Of a DNA stretch of 64,000 nt, positions 46,927 to 56,226 are shown piece by piece; the stretch's first letter is position 1; each line of letters begins with the position of its first letter. A program made the position numbers and the translations under genes. The DNA lies in contig NZ_MEJH01000012.1 in assembly GCF_001953635.1 (NCBI RefSeq), positions 1 through 64,000 of the forward strand, in the 5' to 3' direction. This DNA is from Alteromonas abrolhosensis (lineage in GTDB: Bacteria > Pseudomonadota > Gammaproteobacteria > Enterobacterales > Alteromonadaceae). A model generated the notes under the pieces. It saw nothing but the letters and a program-made list of their open reading frames with translations. It made no database searches and had not been told where the DNA came from.

Positions 46927-47354
46927 AGTGTGTTCCTTTTATTTTTACTTACTGAATTTAGGAAATTGAACGTTCGAAATTAGCGACACCCTGCTTCTTC
47001 AATCGCGCTCTAAATGAGCGATATGAAAAACCACTGTGTTTAGTGAAATTGCTTAGTGAATTAAGTAAGTCATTAAAACGTATAATATTTTTTTGATTAT
47101 AAAAGTATCGCTTTGCATAAGGGTGTATGAAATTTAGCCCTTTATTACAGTGTAAATTTCTTTGCTGGAATACGGGCTTGCAAGATGTAGACCGAGCGCC
47201 AAATAGGTTCGAATTAATGAAGTTTGTGAGAACGAATAAGGGGCTTCAGAGTGATGAAGAGGGAGCCCCAGATAAACAAGGAATAGTTCAATCGGGCAGG
47301 GGAACAGCTAAAGGTAACAATGACGCCTTGTGAGCGGACTGGTATAACTCAAAA
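46927..47354. other. Intergenic region between pro-domain-like gene and mmsB
   Basis: About 430 bases between two minus-strand transcription units. It should contain the promoter of the protease pair. The 68-codon plus-strand frame at 47127-47333 lacks a ribosome site and recognisable features; I do not call it. Confidence 0.45.
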
Positions 47355-47388
47355 TAAAAAAAGAGCGAGTAAAATTCTTTACTCGCTC
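47355..47388 (-). terminator. Terminator of the mmsA-mmsB operon
   Basis: An 11-bp perfect stem (GAGCGAGTAAA / TTTACTCGCTC) with loop ATTC. On the minus strand it is followed by a T-run. It lies about 60 bases after the mmsB stop. Confidence 0.93.
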
Positions 47389-47445
47389 AGTAAGATGGCC
47401 ACCTCTTCTGAGGGAAAGTAGCCGTCGGAGAAATGGGGAGTTCTC

Positions 47446-48321
47446 TTATGCTAATCTATTGATTATTGAGGAGAAATCCATTCCTGCATTACCTTCTTCG
47501 CAATGCATTTCAAACCACTTTGCAGCAAGCTCACCCATAGGTACTTGCGCATTGACACCCTTCGCGCCTTGCATGGCAAGACCTAAGTCTTTAAGCATAA
47601 GTGCAGAGGCGAAGCCGCCAGCAAAATCGTTATCAGCAGGGCTTTGTGGCCCCACACCTTTTACAGGACAATAGCTGGTCATTGACCACGTTTGACCTGA
47701 TGCATTAGACGCAATATCGAAGAATACTTGCGCGTCTAAACCAAGCTTTTTGGCCAGTTGAAAGCTTTCACACGTCGCAATCATGGTTGCGCCAAGTAAC
47801 ATATTGTTACAAATCTTCGCTGCTTGCCCTGCACCATGGCCGCCCGCATGAACAATTTTTTTGCCCATTGCGCTCAACACGCCGTGAGCTTTGTCAAACG
47901 CGTCAGCGTCGCCACCCACCATAAACGTAAGTGTGCCGCCGGCAGCTGCTGCAACACCACCAGAAACCGGCGCATCGAGCATTTTAAGGCCTTTTTTCTC
48001 TGCCAGTTCTGACACACTCTTCGCCGTTTCTACGTCAATAGTAGAGCAATCAATAAGCAAAGTGCCTTCGCGTACAGAAGACAGGATCTGATTTGAATAG
48101 ATATCTTTTACGTGTTTGCCTGCAGGCAACATTGTAATAACGATGTCAGCTTCAGAAACAGCTTGCTCAGTACTTTGTGCAATGGTACAGCCGGCTTCTT
48201 TGGCTTTGGCCAGCGCCGCTTCGCTTAAGTCGAAAGCCAATACGTTGTAATCGTTTTTAACCAGGTTATTTGCCATACCTGAGCCCATATTACCTAGGCC
48301 AATAAATGCAACTGTGGTCAT
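47446..48321 (-). CDS. mmsB: 3-hydroxyisobutyrate dehydrogenase
   Basis: A 291-residue NAD-dependent enzyme that oxidises 3-hydroxyisobutyrate to methylmalonate semialdehyde in valine breakdown. The nucleotide-binding motif is FIGLGNMGSGMANNL at the N-terminus. The substrate motif is DAPVSGGVAAA near residue 117, and the catalytic lysine lies in AAKICNNM near 170. GAGGAGACAATC precedes the ATG. It lies 14 bases after mmsA, so the two form an operon in which MmsB makes the substrate of MmsA. Confidence 0.95.
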   Translation of the reverse strand: MTTVAFIGLGNMGSGMANNLVKNDYNVLAFDLSEAALAKAKEAGCTIAQSTEQAVSEADIVITMLPAGKHVKDIYSNQILSSVREGTLLIDCSTIDVETAKSVSELAEKKGLKMLDAPVSGGVAAAAGGTLTFMVGGDADAFDKAHGVLSAMGKKIVHAGGHGAGQAAKICNNMLLGATMIATCESFQLAKKLGLDAQVFFDIASNASGQTWSMTSYCPVKGVGPQSPADNDFAGGFASALMLKDLGLAMQGAKGVNAQVPMGELAAKWFEMHCEEGNAGMDFSSIINRLA

Positions 48322-48335
48322 GATTGTCTCCTCGC

Positions 48336-49835
48336 TTAGCCCATGGTTGGAATAACAAAAGCGTTGTCGTTCGTATCTGAGCCATCAGGCCAGCGCTGAG
48401 TAATCGTTTTAACTTTGGTCCAGAATTTCACACCTTCCATACCGTGCTGGTTGGTGTCACCAAATGCAGAGCGCTTCCAGCCCCCAAACGTATGGTAGGC
48501 AACTGGCACAGGAATAGGCACGTTAATCCCCACCATGCCTACGTTTACACGCTGAGCAAATTCGCGCGCTGCATGGCCATTACGGGTGTACATAGCAACG
48601 CCATTACCGTATTGGTGGTCGCTTGCTAAGTTAACTGCTTCGTTGAAATCTTTCGCGCGTACCATTTGCAGTACTGGACCGAAAATCTCTTCTTGGTATG
48701 AACGCATGTTCTTAGTCACGTGGTCGAAGAAGGTTGGACCGATGAAATAGCCCTGACTGTCGCTGGGAATTTGGCTGGTTCGGCCATCGTAAACAAGCTC
48801 AGCGCCTTCTTCTATACAAAGGTCGATATAGCCTTCAACGCGCTCTTTGTGAGCAGCAGTAACCACAGGTCCATAATGGGCGTTAGGATCTTCACTATGG
48901 CTTACCATAATGTCTTTAATAGCCGGAATAAGCTTGGCTTTCAGTTTTTCAGCGGTTTCATCGCCCACCGGAACAACAACTGGCAGCGCCATACAGCGTT
49001 CACCAGCACTGCCGTATGCAGCACCTACCAGGTCTGTTACCACCTGATCTAAATCAGCATCAGGCATCACGATGCCATGGTTTTTAGCGCCGCCCATAGC
49101 CTGAACACGCTTACCAGCACGAGCACCGCGCTCATAAACATAGTTGGCAATATCAGAAGAGCCTACAAAGCTCACAGCCTTGATAGTTTGATGATCCAAA
49201 ATACCATCAACCACTTCTTTATTACCGTGAACAACGTTTAGCACACCTGCAGGAAGGCCTGCTTCAATCATAAGCTTTGCCAATTCAACAGGTACTGACG
49301 GATCGCGCTCTGATGGCTTTAGAATAAACGCGTTACCGCAGGCAATGGCAACGCCGAACATCCACATTGGGATCATGGCAGGGAAGTTAAATGGTGTAAT
49401 ACCTGCCACTACACCGAGTGCTTGGCGCATGGAATAAACATCGATACCCGGGCCTGCGCCTTCGGTATATTCACCTTTTTGCGCATGAGGAATACCACAG
49501 GCAAATTCAATCACTTCAAGGCCGCGCTGAATATCACCTTGCGCATCAACCAACACTTTACCGTGCTCGCTTGATAATAGTGCCGCTAGGCGATCGCGGT
49601 TTGCTTCAACTAGCTCTTTAAACTTGAACATAACACGAGCGCGTCGTTGAGGGTTTGTCGCTGCCCACTCAACCTGTGCAGCTTGAGCTGTTTCAATCGC
49701 ATAGGCTAAGGTTGAAGTATTAGCTAAACTTACTTCAGCCTGTACTTCACCGGTGTTAGGCGCAAATACCGATGCGGTATTTTCGCTGCTATCCTCAAAA
49801 TCTTTACCTGCAATAAAGTGAACAATCTTTCTCAT
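48336..49835 (-). CDS. mmsA: Methylmalonate-semialdehyde dehydrogenase (CoA-acylating)
   Basis: A 499-residue aldehyde dehydrogenase that converts methylmalonate semialdehyde to propionyl-CoA in valine catabolism. Visible are the NAD-binding ITPFNFPAMIPMWMF segment, FVGSSDIANYVY, and the catalytic cysteine in SAGERCMALPV near residue 280. ATG 49835 has GGAG at 9 bases and gives the standard length; the longer frame upstream runs into the LysR gene on the other strand and is not used. First gene of mmsA-mmsB, with a divergent LysR gene. Confidence 0.95.
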   Translation of the reverse strand: MRKIVHFIAGKDFEDSSENTASVFAPNTGEVQAEVSLANTSTLAYAIETAQAAQVEWAATNPQRRARVMFKFKELVEANRDRLAALLSSEHGKVLVDAQGDIQRGLEVIEFACGIPHAQKGEYTEGAGPGIDVYSMRQALGVVAGITPFNFPAMIPMWMFGVAIACGNAFILKPSERDPSVPVELAKLMIEAGLPAGVLNVVHGNKEVVDGILDHQTIKAVSFVGSSDIANYVYERGARAGKRVQAMGGAKNHGIVMPDADLDQVVTDLVGAAYGSAGERCMALPVVVPVGDETAEKLKAKLIPAIKDIMVSHSEDPNAHYGPVVTAAHKERVEGYIDLCIEEGAELVYDGRTSQIPSDSQGYFIGPTFFDHVTKNMRSYQEEIFGPVLQMVRAKDFNEAVNLASDHQYGNGVAMYTRNGHAAREFAQRVNVGMVGINVPIPVPVAYHTFGGWKRSAFGDTNQHGMEGVKFWTKVKTITQRWPDGSDTNDNAFVIPTMG

Positions 49836-49933
49836 GACATAGCTCCTGTAATTTTTAACAATATTGAAACCTTGTGTTTGCAAAGGCAATACATATACTT
49901 GCAGTATGGTGCTGTAAAAATGCAGGTGTTTAA

Positions 49934-50821
49934 GTGAATTGGGACGACATGCGTTTGTTTCTTGGTTTGGCAAGAAATGGTCGTGTAGCTATTGCAGCTA
50001 AAGGCTTGAAGGTAGACCCTACGACGTTAATTCGTCGTGTAAAAAAACTGGAAGACTCATTAAATTGTAAGTTGTTCGAGCTAACAAAAAAAGGGTATGT
50101 GCTAACCACACATGGCAGTGAGTTAGTCACGTATATCGAAAAAGCAGAACATTATTTCTTAGAGGCACAAAATGAATTAGGTGATGAACGCTCGCACTTG
50201 GCAGGTACGATAAGGGTGAGTGTTTCGGAAGGTTTCGGCAGTTGGTTTTTGGCGCCGTTATTACCCGATTTCAAAAAGCAGTATCCGGGAATAAGTATTG
50301 AGCTTGTTGCTACCAGCGGCTTTTTAAATCTGAATAAACGAGAAGCCGATATGGCTATCTTGCTTGAAAAGCCCAGTAAAGGTTTGCTGGTTACACAGAA
50401 ACTAACTGACTATAACCTTTATCTTTATACCCATCAGTCCCTTATCAGCGACAACAAACCAAGAACATTAAAAGACCTCACCGCGTTTAATTTAGTGAGC
50501 TATGTGCCCGATTTGGTTTACGCCCCACAGTTGAAGTTCATTGAAGAGACCGCGCTGTCACAGTTAAGTGCCCTTCGCAGCACCAGTATTAATGCGCAGT
50601 ATCAAATGCTTGTAAATGGCGCAGGGGTAGGCATTTTGCCTAAGTTTATGGCTGAAACTCAGCCAGGCCTAGTTAGGCTCATTGAAAACGAGATTCATAT
50701 TAAACGTACGTTCTGGCTTGCTACACACAAGGAAACCCATTCTCAAGCCCGCTTTCAGGTGTTTACACAATGGCTTACAGATAAAGTTGCGCAATACCAT
50801 TCAAAATTTCTCGATGAGTAA
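49934..50821 (+). CDS. LysR-family regulator divergent from mmsAB
   Basis: A 295-residue LysR regulator with an N-terminal helix-turn-helix (GRVAIAAKGLKVDPTTLIRR) and a substrate-binding domain from about residue 90. The start is GTG 49934 (MNWDDMRLFL). Only 98 bases separate it from mmsA, so the two share one promoter region, and control of the valine-catabolism pair is likely. The well-known MmsR of Pseudomonas is AraC-type, so this would be a different solution. Confidence 0.87.
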   Translation: MNWDDMRLFLGLARNGRVAIAAKGLKVDPTTLIRRVKKLEDSLNCKLFELTKKGYVLTTHGSELVTYIEKAEHYFLEAQNELGDERSHLAGTIRVSVSEGFGSWFLAPLLPDFKKQYPGISIELVATSGFLNLNKREADMAILLEKPSKGLLVTQKLTDYNLYLYTHQSLISDNKPRTLKDLTAFNLVSYVPDLVYAPQLKFIEETALSQLSALRSTSINAQYQMLVNGAGVGILPKFMAETQPGLVRLIENEIHIKRTFWLATHKETHSQARFQVFTQWLTDKVAQYHSKFLDE

Positions 50822-51095
50822 ATTAGACCTTTATCTACTGTCTTTTAGCGATTAAATGTGTAAAAAATAGCAATGCGACGTCGAAAAACTCTCTACGCTT
50901 TACTGCAAGTGGCTGAATGTGGTCTAGGCTTTACATAGCACATACCAAAACTAGGACAGCACGCCCTAGCGAACAGGCACATTTTAGCGTGACGATTGCT
51001 TAACCTTGTATGCATTTATCAATTTATCGTTAAGGCAAGGTTGTTTACTGCCGATATACGGCATATTACTGTAATTCTCTGTCAGGGAAGGCCCT

Positions 51096-52412
51096 ATGTT
51101 CAATAAACATTTAGTGAAAGAAAATCAAGCGCTTCGCGAGGAGCTACACATACTCAAGCAAGTGCGTGACGGCTTGCGCGAAGACATGATCTTTCTTCGT
51201 CTTAACGAGCGCGGTGAGATTGAGGCCGTCAACGAGATGTTTGAAAGAGAGCTTGGTTACTCACTTTCTCAAGTTAAAGGGCATCGCTTCTTTGAATTTG
51301 TTCCAGAGATTGCCAGAAACACGCCACACTTCAAAAAACTAAAAGATTCAATTGAGCAGCGCGTCCATTACTGGGGGGCGATTGAATTTCTTCGTGAAAA
51401 CGGTGATGAAGCGTGGCTAAGGGGTGTGGTTGAGCCGATTTTTGACATTAACGGCAATATTCATAAATACTCGGTAAACCTGAATGACCTTACGCGAACC
51501 ATTGCTAAGTCGAAAGAACACGAAGATTTAGTTGCCGCGTTACACAAGTCAAATGCAGCGATAGAATTTGATTTGAACGGCAATATTCAAGACGCAAACG
51601 AAGCTTTTCTTAAAACGGTCAAGTACAGCCTTAACGACATTAAAGGTCAGCATCATAGAATTTTCTGTGACACTGAGTATGCGAACTCACGAGAATATAA
51701 AACGTTTTGGGAGCGACTCGCTCAAGGCGAGTTTGTAGCAGGAAGGTTTGAACGCTTCGACGCACATGGTAATTCTATTTGGCTTGAAGCCACATACAAC
51801 CCTATTTGTGACTCTCACGGGCGCATGTATAAAGTAGTTAAATTGGCTACTGATATTACCGAGCAGGTGGCGCGAGAAAGCGCCGTATCCAGCGCGGCTG
51901 ATATCGCCTATCGCTCCTCTAATACCACGGATCAAATTGCGTCACGAGGCAAAGAAGTCATTAGTGAACTGCTTTCTGAGATGTCTTCCCTGTCGCAGCA
52001 AATGGATAGAGCAAAGGAAGGGATCAATGCATTAGATGCCCAGTCTCAGCAGATTGCCACCATAATTGGAAGTATCAGTGCCATTGCTGAACAAACCAAC
52101 CTACTTGCTCTAAATGCTGCCATTGAGGCGGCACGTGCCGGCGATCAAGGCCGTGGTTTCGCTGTAGTTGCTGACGAGGTACGTCAGTTGGCATCGCGTA
52201 CTACCGAAGCGACGGAAGAAATCATCAACGTAGTTAAGCACAACCAGACATTGGCAACCGACGCGGTTAACTTGGTTAACGAAGGTGACGAAAAAGCGCA
52301 ATCAGGCCTTAACTACGCAAGAGAAGCGGGTGAAGTTATCGAGCAAATTCAAGAAGGTGCGAAAGAAGTGGTTGATGCGGTAGGCCAATTCAGCAGTCGA
52401 CTGGGAAGCTAG
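51096..52412 (+). CDS. Soluble PAS-PAS methyl-accepting chemotaxis protein
   Basis: A 438-residue chemoreceptor without membrane segments. A short N-terminal coiled coil precedes two PAS domains (about 25-145 and 150-265, the second with [11 protein letters not shown]). An MCP signalling region at about 290-438 carries [19 protein letters not shown] and [18 protein letters not shown]. It is a compact cytoplasmic receptor of the Aer2/BdlA type. In Pseudomonas BdlA, similar in layout, controls biofilm dispersal; that parallel is inference. It is not in an operon with che genes. A 28-base palindrome follows it. Confidence 0.9.
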   Translation: MFNKHLVKENQALREELHILKQVRDGLREDMIFLRLNERGEIEAVNEMFERELGYSLSQVKGHRFFEFVPEIARNTPHFKKLKDSIEQRVHYWGAIEFLRENGDEAWLRGVVEPIFDINGNIHKYSVNLNDLTRTIAKSKEHEDLVAALHKSNAAIEFDLNGNIQDANEAFLKTVKYSLNDIKGQHHRIFCDTEYANSREYKTFWERLAQGEFVAGRFERFDAHGNSIWLEATYNPICDSHGRMYKVVKLATDITEQVARESAVSSAADIAYRSSNTTDQIASRGKEVISELLSEMSSLSQQMDRAKEGINALDAQSQQIATIIGSISAIAEQTNLLALNAAIEAARAGDQGRGFAVVADEVRQLASRTTEATEEIINVVKHNQTLATDAVNLVNEGDEKAQSGLNYAREAGEVIEQIQEGAKEVVDAVGQFSSRLGS

Positions 52413-52487
52413 TAGCACACAGAAACAGACCTACCAATAAGTGTAAAACAGTCTACATTCTTACCAATTAACACATCTTTAAAATTT

Positions 52488-52515
52488 AATTCATCCTACC
52501 TTGGTAGGATGAATT
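52488..52515. terminator. Large palindromic stem-loop after the chemoreceptor gene
   Basis: AATTCATCCTACC and GGTAGGATGAATT form a 13-bp perfect stem with a 2-base centre. No T-run follows. It may be a terminator without a tail, an operator, or a site for a dimeric regulator of the kinase gene 78 bases downstream. Confidence 0.6.
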
Positions 52516-52592
52516 CACCTCTAATGCAGGATGTGCTTTTTAACACAGCCTGTATAGCATAACCCTGTAATAAAAGGCTTGCAGGGGCGATT

Positions 52593-53852
52593 ATGTCGGG
52601 TTTTAGAAAAATATCTACAGCTATAGTAGCCGTTTTTATCGGCTGCTTTTTGGCCTTTACCTGTTTGGTCTATTTCCACATACAAAATAATATTGAGGAG
52701 GAGATGACAGGTGCACTTAATCAAGTGCGAGAAATGGTCAACCTCAATATCCCTGTTGCTGATATCGAAGCGATTGTAGAGCCTAGCCCTCACTTATCTG
52801 CTCACTATTTCACGGGCCGTCTTCAGGCAGACTACGCTTCAGCGAATTCTATATCCGAACGCACTGCACTCACACCAGTTATTATCCCTATTCAGGAAAA
52901 CCAGTATCTTATAGTGACGCCTTTCGATGCTACTGAACTCACCCAGAATCTCACTTTTTTTGCCTTGGTGGCGGGACTGTTTTTCGCAACATTCGTTTTG
53001 CTGTTGTTTACGTTAAAAGTGGCGGTTAAACAGAGGTTAGTGCCGCTAAATCAGCTCGCTGACGCGCTATCTGAGTTACGAGAAGGCAAGGAATCACAGC
53101 CCCTGCCACATTCAGATATTACCGAAATGAATAGGGTGTTGGACCAATTTAAGCATCTGCAAAATGCGCTTAAATCAAAAGAGAAGCAGCTCATCAAAAT
53201 AGATAAGCAATTAGCGCTTCTTCAAGAGCAAGAGCGAAATTACCTTGCTAGAGAGCTTCACGATAATGTGGGGCAGTTACTGACAACGATAAAAGCCCAC
53301 GCCTATATATTGGTTAACGCAAAAGAGCGCTCGGTTGTTGAATTTTCTGCGCAAAAAGTTCAGGTCATGTCACACCAAATAAGTGATGCAATTAGAAAGC
53401 TTACAGCTCACCTTCACCCCCTGATACTAGACAAAGTACCTTTGCAATCGTCGCTTGAGAGACTGGTGTACGAACAAGAAGTGGCGCAGCCCGATACGCA
53501 GTGGGACGTGTCAATTAATCTAAAGCGCTATCAAGAAGATAACGAGCGAGATATTCACCTTTATCGGTTTGCTCAAGAAGCCATTAACAACGTGATTAAG
53601 CATGCAAAGGCCACCAAGGTTAGCATTCAAATTTATGGCGATACTCACCGGGTCTCTGTGATGGTCAAAGACAACGGCAGGGGGCTGGGAAATCACATCG
53701 TGGAAAACATTGGCATGTCATCAATGCGCAGCCGAGCGCGTTGTATAGGAGCAAATTGCAGTGTGACGTCACCCGATGATGGCGGCGTTGCTGTATCGCT
53801 GTCCCTTACCCTTAAAAAAATGCCTCCTCTTATGGGCGCTAACGTCGCATGA
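52593..53852 (+). CDS. Membrane sensor histidine kinase (NarX/NarL class)
   Basis: A 419-residue kinase with two membrane helices (about 10-33 and 130-152) enclosing a periplasmic sensor of about 95 residues. A HAMP-like linker follows, then the HisKA_3 box RNYLARELHDNVG with its histidine near 225, and a HATPase (EAINNVIKHAK, DNGRG). Its stop overlaps the next gene's ATG (ATGA), so it forms a coupled pair with the LuxR regulator. Lying just upstream of an ExaC-like gene, it occupies the place of the ExaD/E (EraS/R) pair of Pseudomonas, though that kinase is soluble. Confidence 0.9.
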   Translation: MSGFRKISTAIVAVFIGCFLAFTCLVYFHIQNNIEEEMTGALNQVREMVNLNIPVADIEAIVEPSPHLSAHYFTGRLQADYASANSISERTALTPVIIPIQENQYLIVTPFDATELTQNLTFFALVAGLFFATFVLLLFTLKVAVKQRLVPLNQLADALSELREGKESQPLPHSDITEMNRVLDQFKHLQNALKSKEKQLIKIDKQLALLQEQERNYLARELHDNVGQLLTTIKAHAYILVNAKERSVVEFSAQKVQVMSHQISDAIRKLTAHLHPLILDKVPLQSSLERLVYEQEVAQPDTQWDVSINLKRYQEDNERDIHLYRFAQEAINNVIKHAKATKVSIQIYGDTHRVSVMVKDNGRGLGNHIVENIGMSSMRSRARCIGANCSVTSPDDGGVAVSLSLTLKKMPPLMGANVA

Positions 53853-54526
53853 ATATTCTTATCGTCGACGACCACGCTGTGGTGCGTGAAGGTTACAAAG
53901 CATTGCTCAAAGCTATGATGCCGGATTGCCGTATTTGGGATGCTGAAAACGGTGCACAAACCTATCGTTTATTAGCCAGTAGTGACATTGAAATCCTAAT
54001 CCTCGACATAAACCTTTCAAATGAAAGTGGCCTTGTTTTAGCCAAGATTTTTTTAAAGCGACATCCAGATTTAAAAATTATCTTTTTCAGTATGTTCGAA
54101 GACAGCGTCATATTGCACCGCGCAATGCAGACCGGTGCTATGGGGTACATCAGTAAAAGTAGTTCGCCTGAAATATTGATCTCGGCAATTAAGGTCGTCG
54201 CAAAAGGGCAAAAGTATATTGAGCGAGGCCTGGCGGTAAATTTAGCCAATCAACTTCTCGATACCAATGTGGACATTGCTGCCAAATTAACCAAACGTGA
54301 GTTCGAAATATTTATTGCTATAGCGATGAATAAATCCCGCTTTGATGTTGCTGACGAGTTGGGCCTATCGGCTAAGACTGTCTCTAACGCGCTCACAGTT
54401 ATTAAGAGAAAGCTTGATGCAGTACCTTCCCAGTTTACAGCCATTGCGGCCAAACACGGCTATATCGGCGATGCAGAACTTTCAGCGCCTCAATCGGTGT
54501 CTTTTGTCGAGAAAAGTGACAAGTAG
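53849..54526 (+). CDS. LuxR/NarL-family response regulator
   Basis: A 225-residue regulator. The receiver starts NILIVDDHAVVREG with the phospho-acceptor in LILDINLSNESG near residue 53. The LuxR helix-turn-helix (LTKREFEIFIAIAMNK, GLSAKTVSNALTVIKRKL) is at about 145-200. It overlaps the kinase gene by four bases. Activation of the downstream aldehyde dehydrogenase gene is the most likely job. A small hairpin (CTCCTA / TAGGAG, near 54539-54552) lies between this gene and that target. Confidence 0.91.
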   Translation: MNILIVDDHAVVREGYKALLKAMMPDCRIWDAENGAQTYRLLASSDIEILILDINLSNESGLVLAKIFLKRHPDLKIIFFSMFEDSVILHRAMQTGAMGYISKSSSPEILISAIKVVAKGQKYIERGLAVNLANQLLDTNVDIAAKLTKREFEIFIAIAMNKSRFDVADELGLSAKTVSNALTVIKRKLDAVPSQFTAIAAKHGYIGDAELSAPQSVSFVEKSDK

Positions 54527-54668
54527 CCATAGGTTTCCCCTCCTAAAGTAGGAGTCAAATCGGTCTATCGCATCATGGTAGGCACAGCGTAAAAGTACCA
54601 TTATCAAACTACACAACAAACCAAGTTACTGCGCGTGGTACGCGCAAAGTTATCAAAAGGTATTTCTT

Positions 54669-56186
54669 ATGATTTATGCAAAGCCAGGTAGTGAAGGTTC
54701 GGTCGTAAGCTTCAAAGAAAGCTACGGTAATTTTATCAATGGCGAATGGGTAGCACCGGTTAAAGGTGAGTACTTCACCGCAACATCTCCAGTAGACGGC
54801 AGCGACATCGCACAAATCCCACGCTCAACATCTGAAGACATTGAGCTTGCGTTAGATGCAGCTCACGCTGCGAAAAAGGGCTGGGCGGATACGTCAGTAG
54901 CTGAGCGTTCTAATATTCTTCTGAAAATTGCCGATCGCATTGAAGAAAACCTAGAGCTACTTGCCGTTGCGGAAACATGGGACAATGGTAAAGCCGTTCG
55001 CGAAACGCTTAATGCAGACATTCCGCTGTGCGCAGACCACTTCCGTTACTACGCGGGCTGTATTCGAAGCCAAGAAGGCACCATCGGTGAAATCGATAAA
55101 AACACGGTGGCGTATCACTTCCATGAACCTTATGGTGTAGTTGGGCAAATCATTCCATGGAACTTCCCGCTACTTATGGCAGCGTGGAAACTTGCGCCAG
55201 CACTTGTTACCGGTAACGTGGTGGTGCTAAAGCCAGCAGAACAAACGCCAGTATCTATCTTATTGTTCGCCGAACTAATCCAAGACCTACTACCACCGGG
55301 TGTACTAAACATCGTTAACGGGTTCGGGGCAGAAGCAGGACAGGCCCTTGCAACAAGCACAAGAATCGCAAAAATTGCATTTACTGGCTCTACACCTGTT
55401 GGCGGACATATCCTTCGTTGTGCTGCTGAAAACCTTATTCCATCTACCGTTGAGCTTGGCGGCAAATCGCCAAACTTATTCTTCCCGGACATCATGAATC
55501 ACGAGCCTGAATTTATTGATAAGTGTGCGGAAGGTTTAGTGCTTGGGTATTTCAACCAAGGTGAAGTATGTACGTGTCCTTCTCGAGCGATTATTCACGA
55601 GGACATCTATGATGCATTCATGGAAAAAGTGTTGGAAAAAATTCAGAAGATCAAACGTGGTAACCCACTAGACACAGACACCATGGTAGGCGCACAGGCA
55701 TCTAACGAGCAGTTCGAAAAGATCCTTAAATACATCGATATCGGTAAGTCAGAAGGGGCTCAGGTTGTCACTGGTGGTGAGAAAGAGCAGCTACCTGGCT
55801 TTGATGGAGGCTACTACATTCAGCCGACTATCTTGAAGGGTGAAAACCACATGCGTGTGTTCCAAGAAGAGATTTTTGGTCCGGTTATCGCTGTTCAAAC
55901 CTTCAAGACCGAAGAAGAGGCAATTGAGATTGCCAATAATACAAGTTTCGGACTTGGCGCTGGTGTATGGAGCCGCGATGCGAATGTAGCATTCCGCGTA
56001 GGTCGAGCGATTGAAGCAGGTCGCGTATGGACAAACTGCTATCACTTGTATCCAGCTCACGCTGCGTTTGGCGGCTACAAGAAATCGGGCATTGGCCGCG
56101 AAACCCACAAGATGATGCTAGATCACTACCAGCAGACAAAAAATCTATTGGTAAGCTACGACATCAACCCACTTGGTTTCTTCTAA
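54669..56186 (+). CDS. exaC: NAD-dependent aldehyde dehydrogenase (ExaC/AldB-like)
   Basis: A 505-residue aldehyde dehydrogenase that should oxidise acetaldehyde or another short aldehyde to the acid. Visible are [31 protein letters not shown] with ELGGKSPNL, and the catalytic cysteine in [11 protein letters not shown] near residue 300. The adjacent second cysteine and the overall sequence match the ExaC/AcoD/AldB subgroup. AAAAGG lies upstream of the ATG. Its neighbours (two-component pair, NosR-like protein, FIST protein, hybrid kinase, ErbR-like regulator) support a role in alcohol oxidation. The alcohol dehydrogenase itself is not in the window. Confidence 0.9.
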   Translation: MIYAKPGSEGSVVSFKESYGNFINGEWVAPVKGEYFTATSPVDGSDIAQIPRSTSEDIELALDAAHAAKKGWADTSVAERSNILLKIADRIEENLELLAVAETWDNGKAVRETLNADIPLCADHFRYYAGCIRSQEGTIGEIDKNTVAYHFHEPYGVVGQIIPWNFPLLMAAWKLAPALVTGNVVVLKPAEQTPVSILLFAELIQDLLPPGVLNIVNGFGAEAGQALATSTRIAKIAFTGSTPVGGHILRCAAENLIPSTVELGGKSPNLFFPDIMNHEPEFIDKCAEGLVLGYFNQGEVCTCPSRAIIHEDIYDAFMEKVLEKIQKIKRGNPLDTDTMVGAQASNEQFEKILKYIDIGKSEGAQVVTGGEKEQLPGFDGGYYIQPTILKGENHMRVFQEEIFGPVIAVQTFKTEEEAIEIANNTSFGLGAGVWSRDANVAFRVGRAIEAGRVWTNCYHLYPAHAAFGGYKKSGIGRETHKMMLDHYQQTKNLLVSYDINPLGFF

Positions 56187-56196
56187 GTAAACCTGA

Positions 56197-56217
56197 GGGC
56201 GGCGCCTACCGCCGCCC
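56197..56217 (+). promoter_or_regulatory. GC-rich stem-loop before the NosR-like gene
   Basis: GGGCGGCG / CGCCGCCC, an 8-bp all-GC stem with loop CCTAC, starts 11 bases after the exaC stop and ends nine bases before the next ATG. No T-run follows. It occupies the place of the ribosome site and may limit translation of the downstream gene or act as partial terminator. Confidence 0.72.
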
Positions 56218-56226
56218 GCTACTTTT

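Noticed and set aside
47127..47333. 68-codon plus-strand frame between the pro-domain-like gene and mmsB
   Set aside because: No ribosome site, no hydrophobic core or motif, and composition unlike the neighbouring genes.
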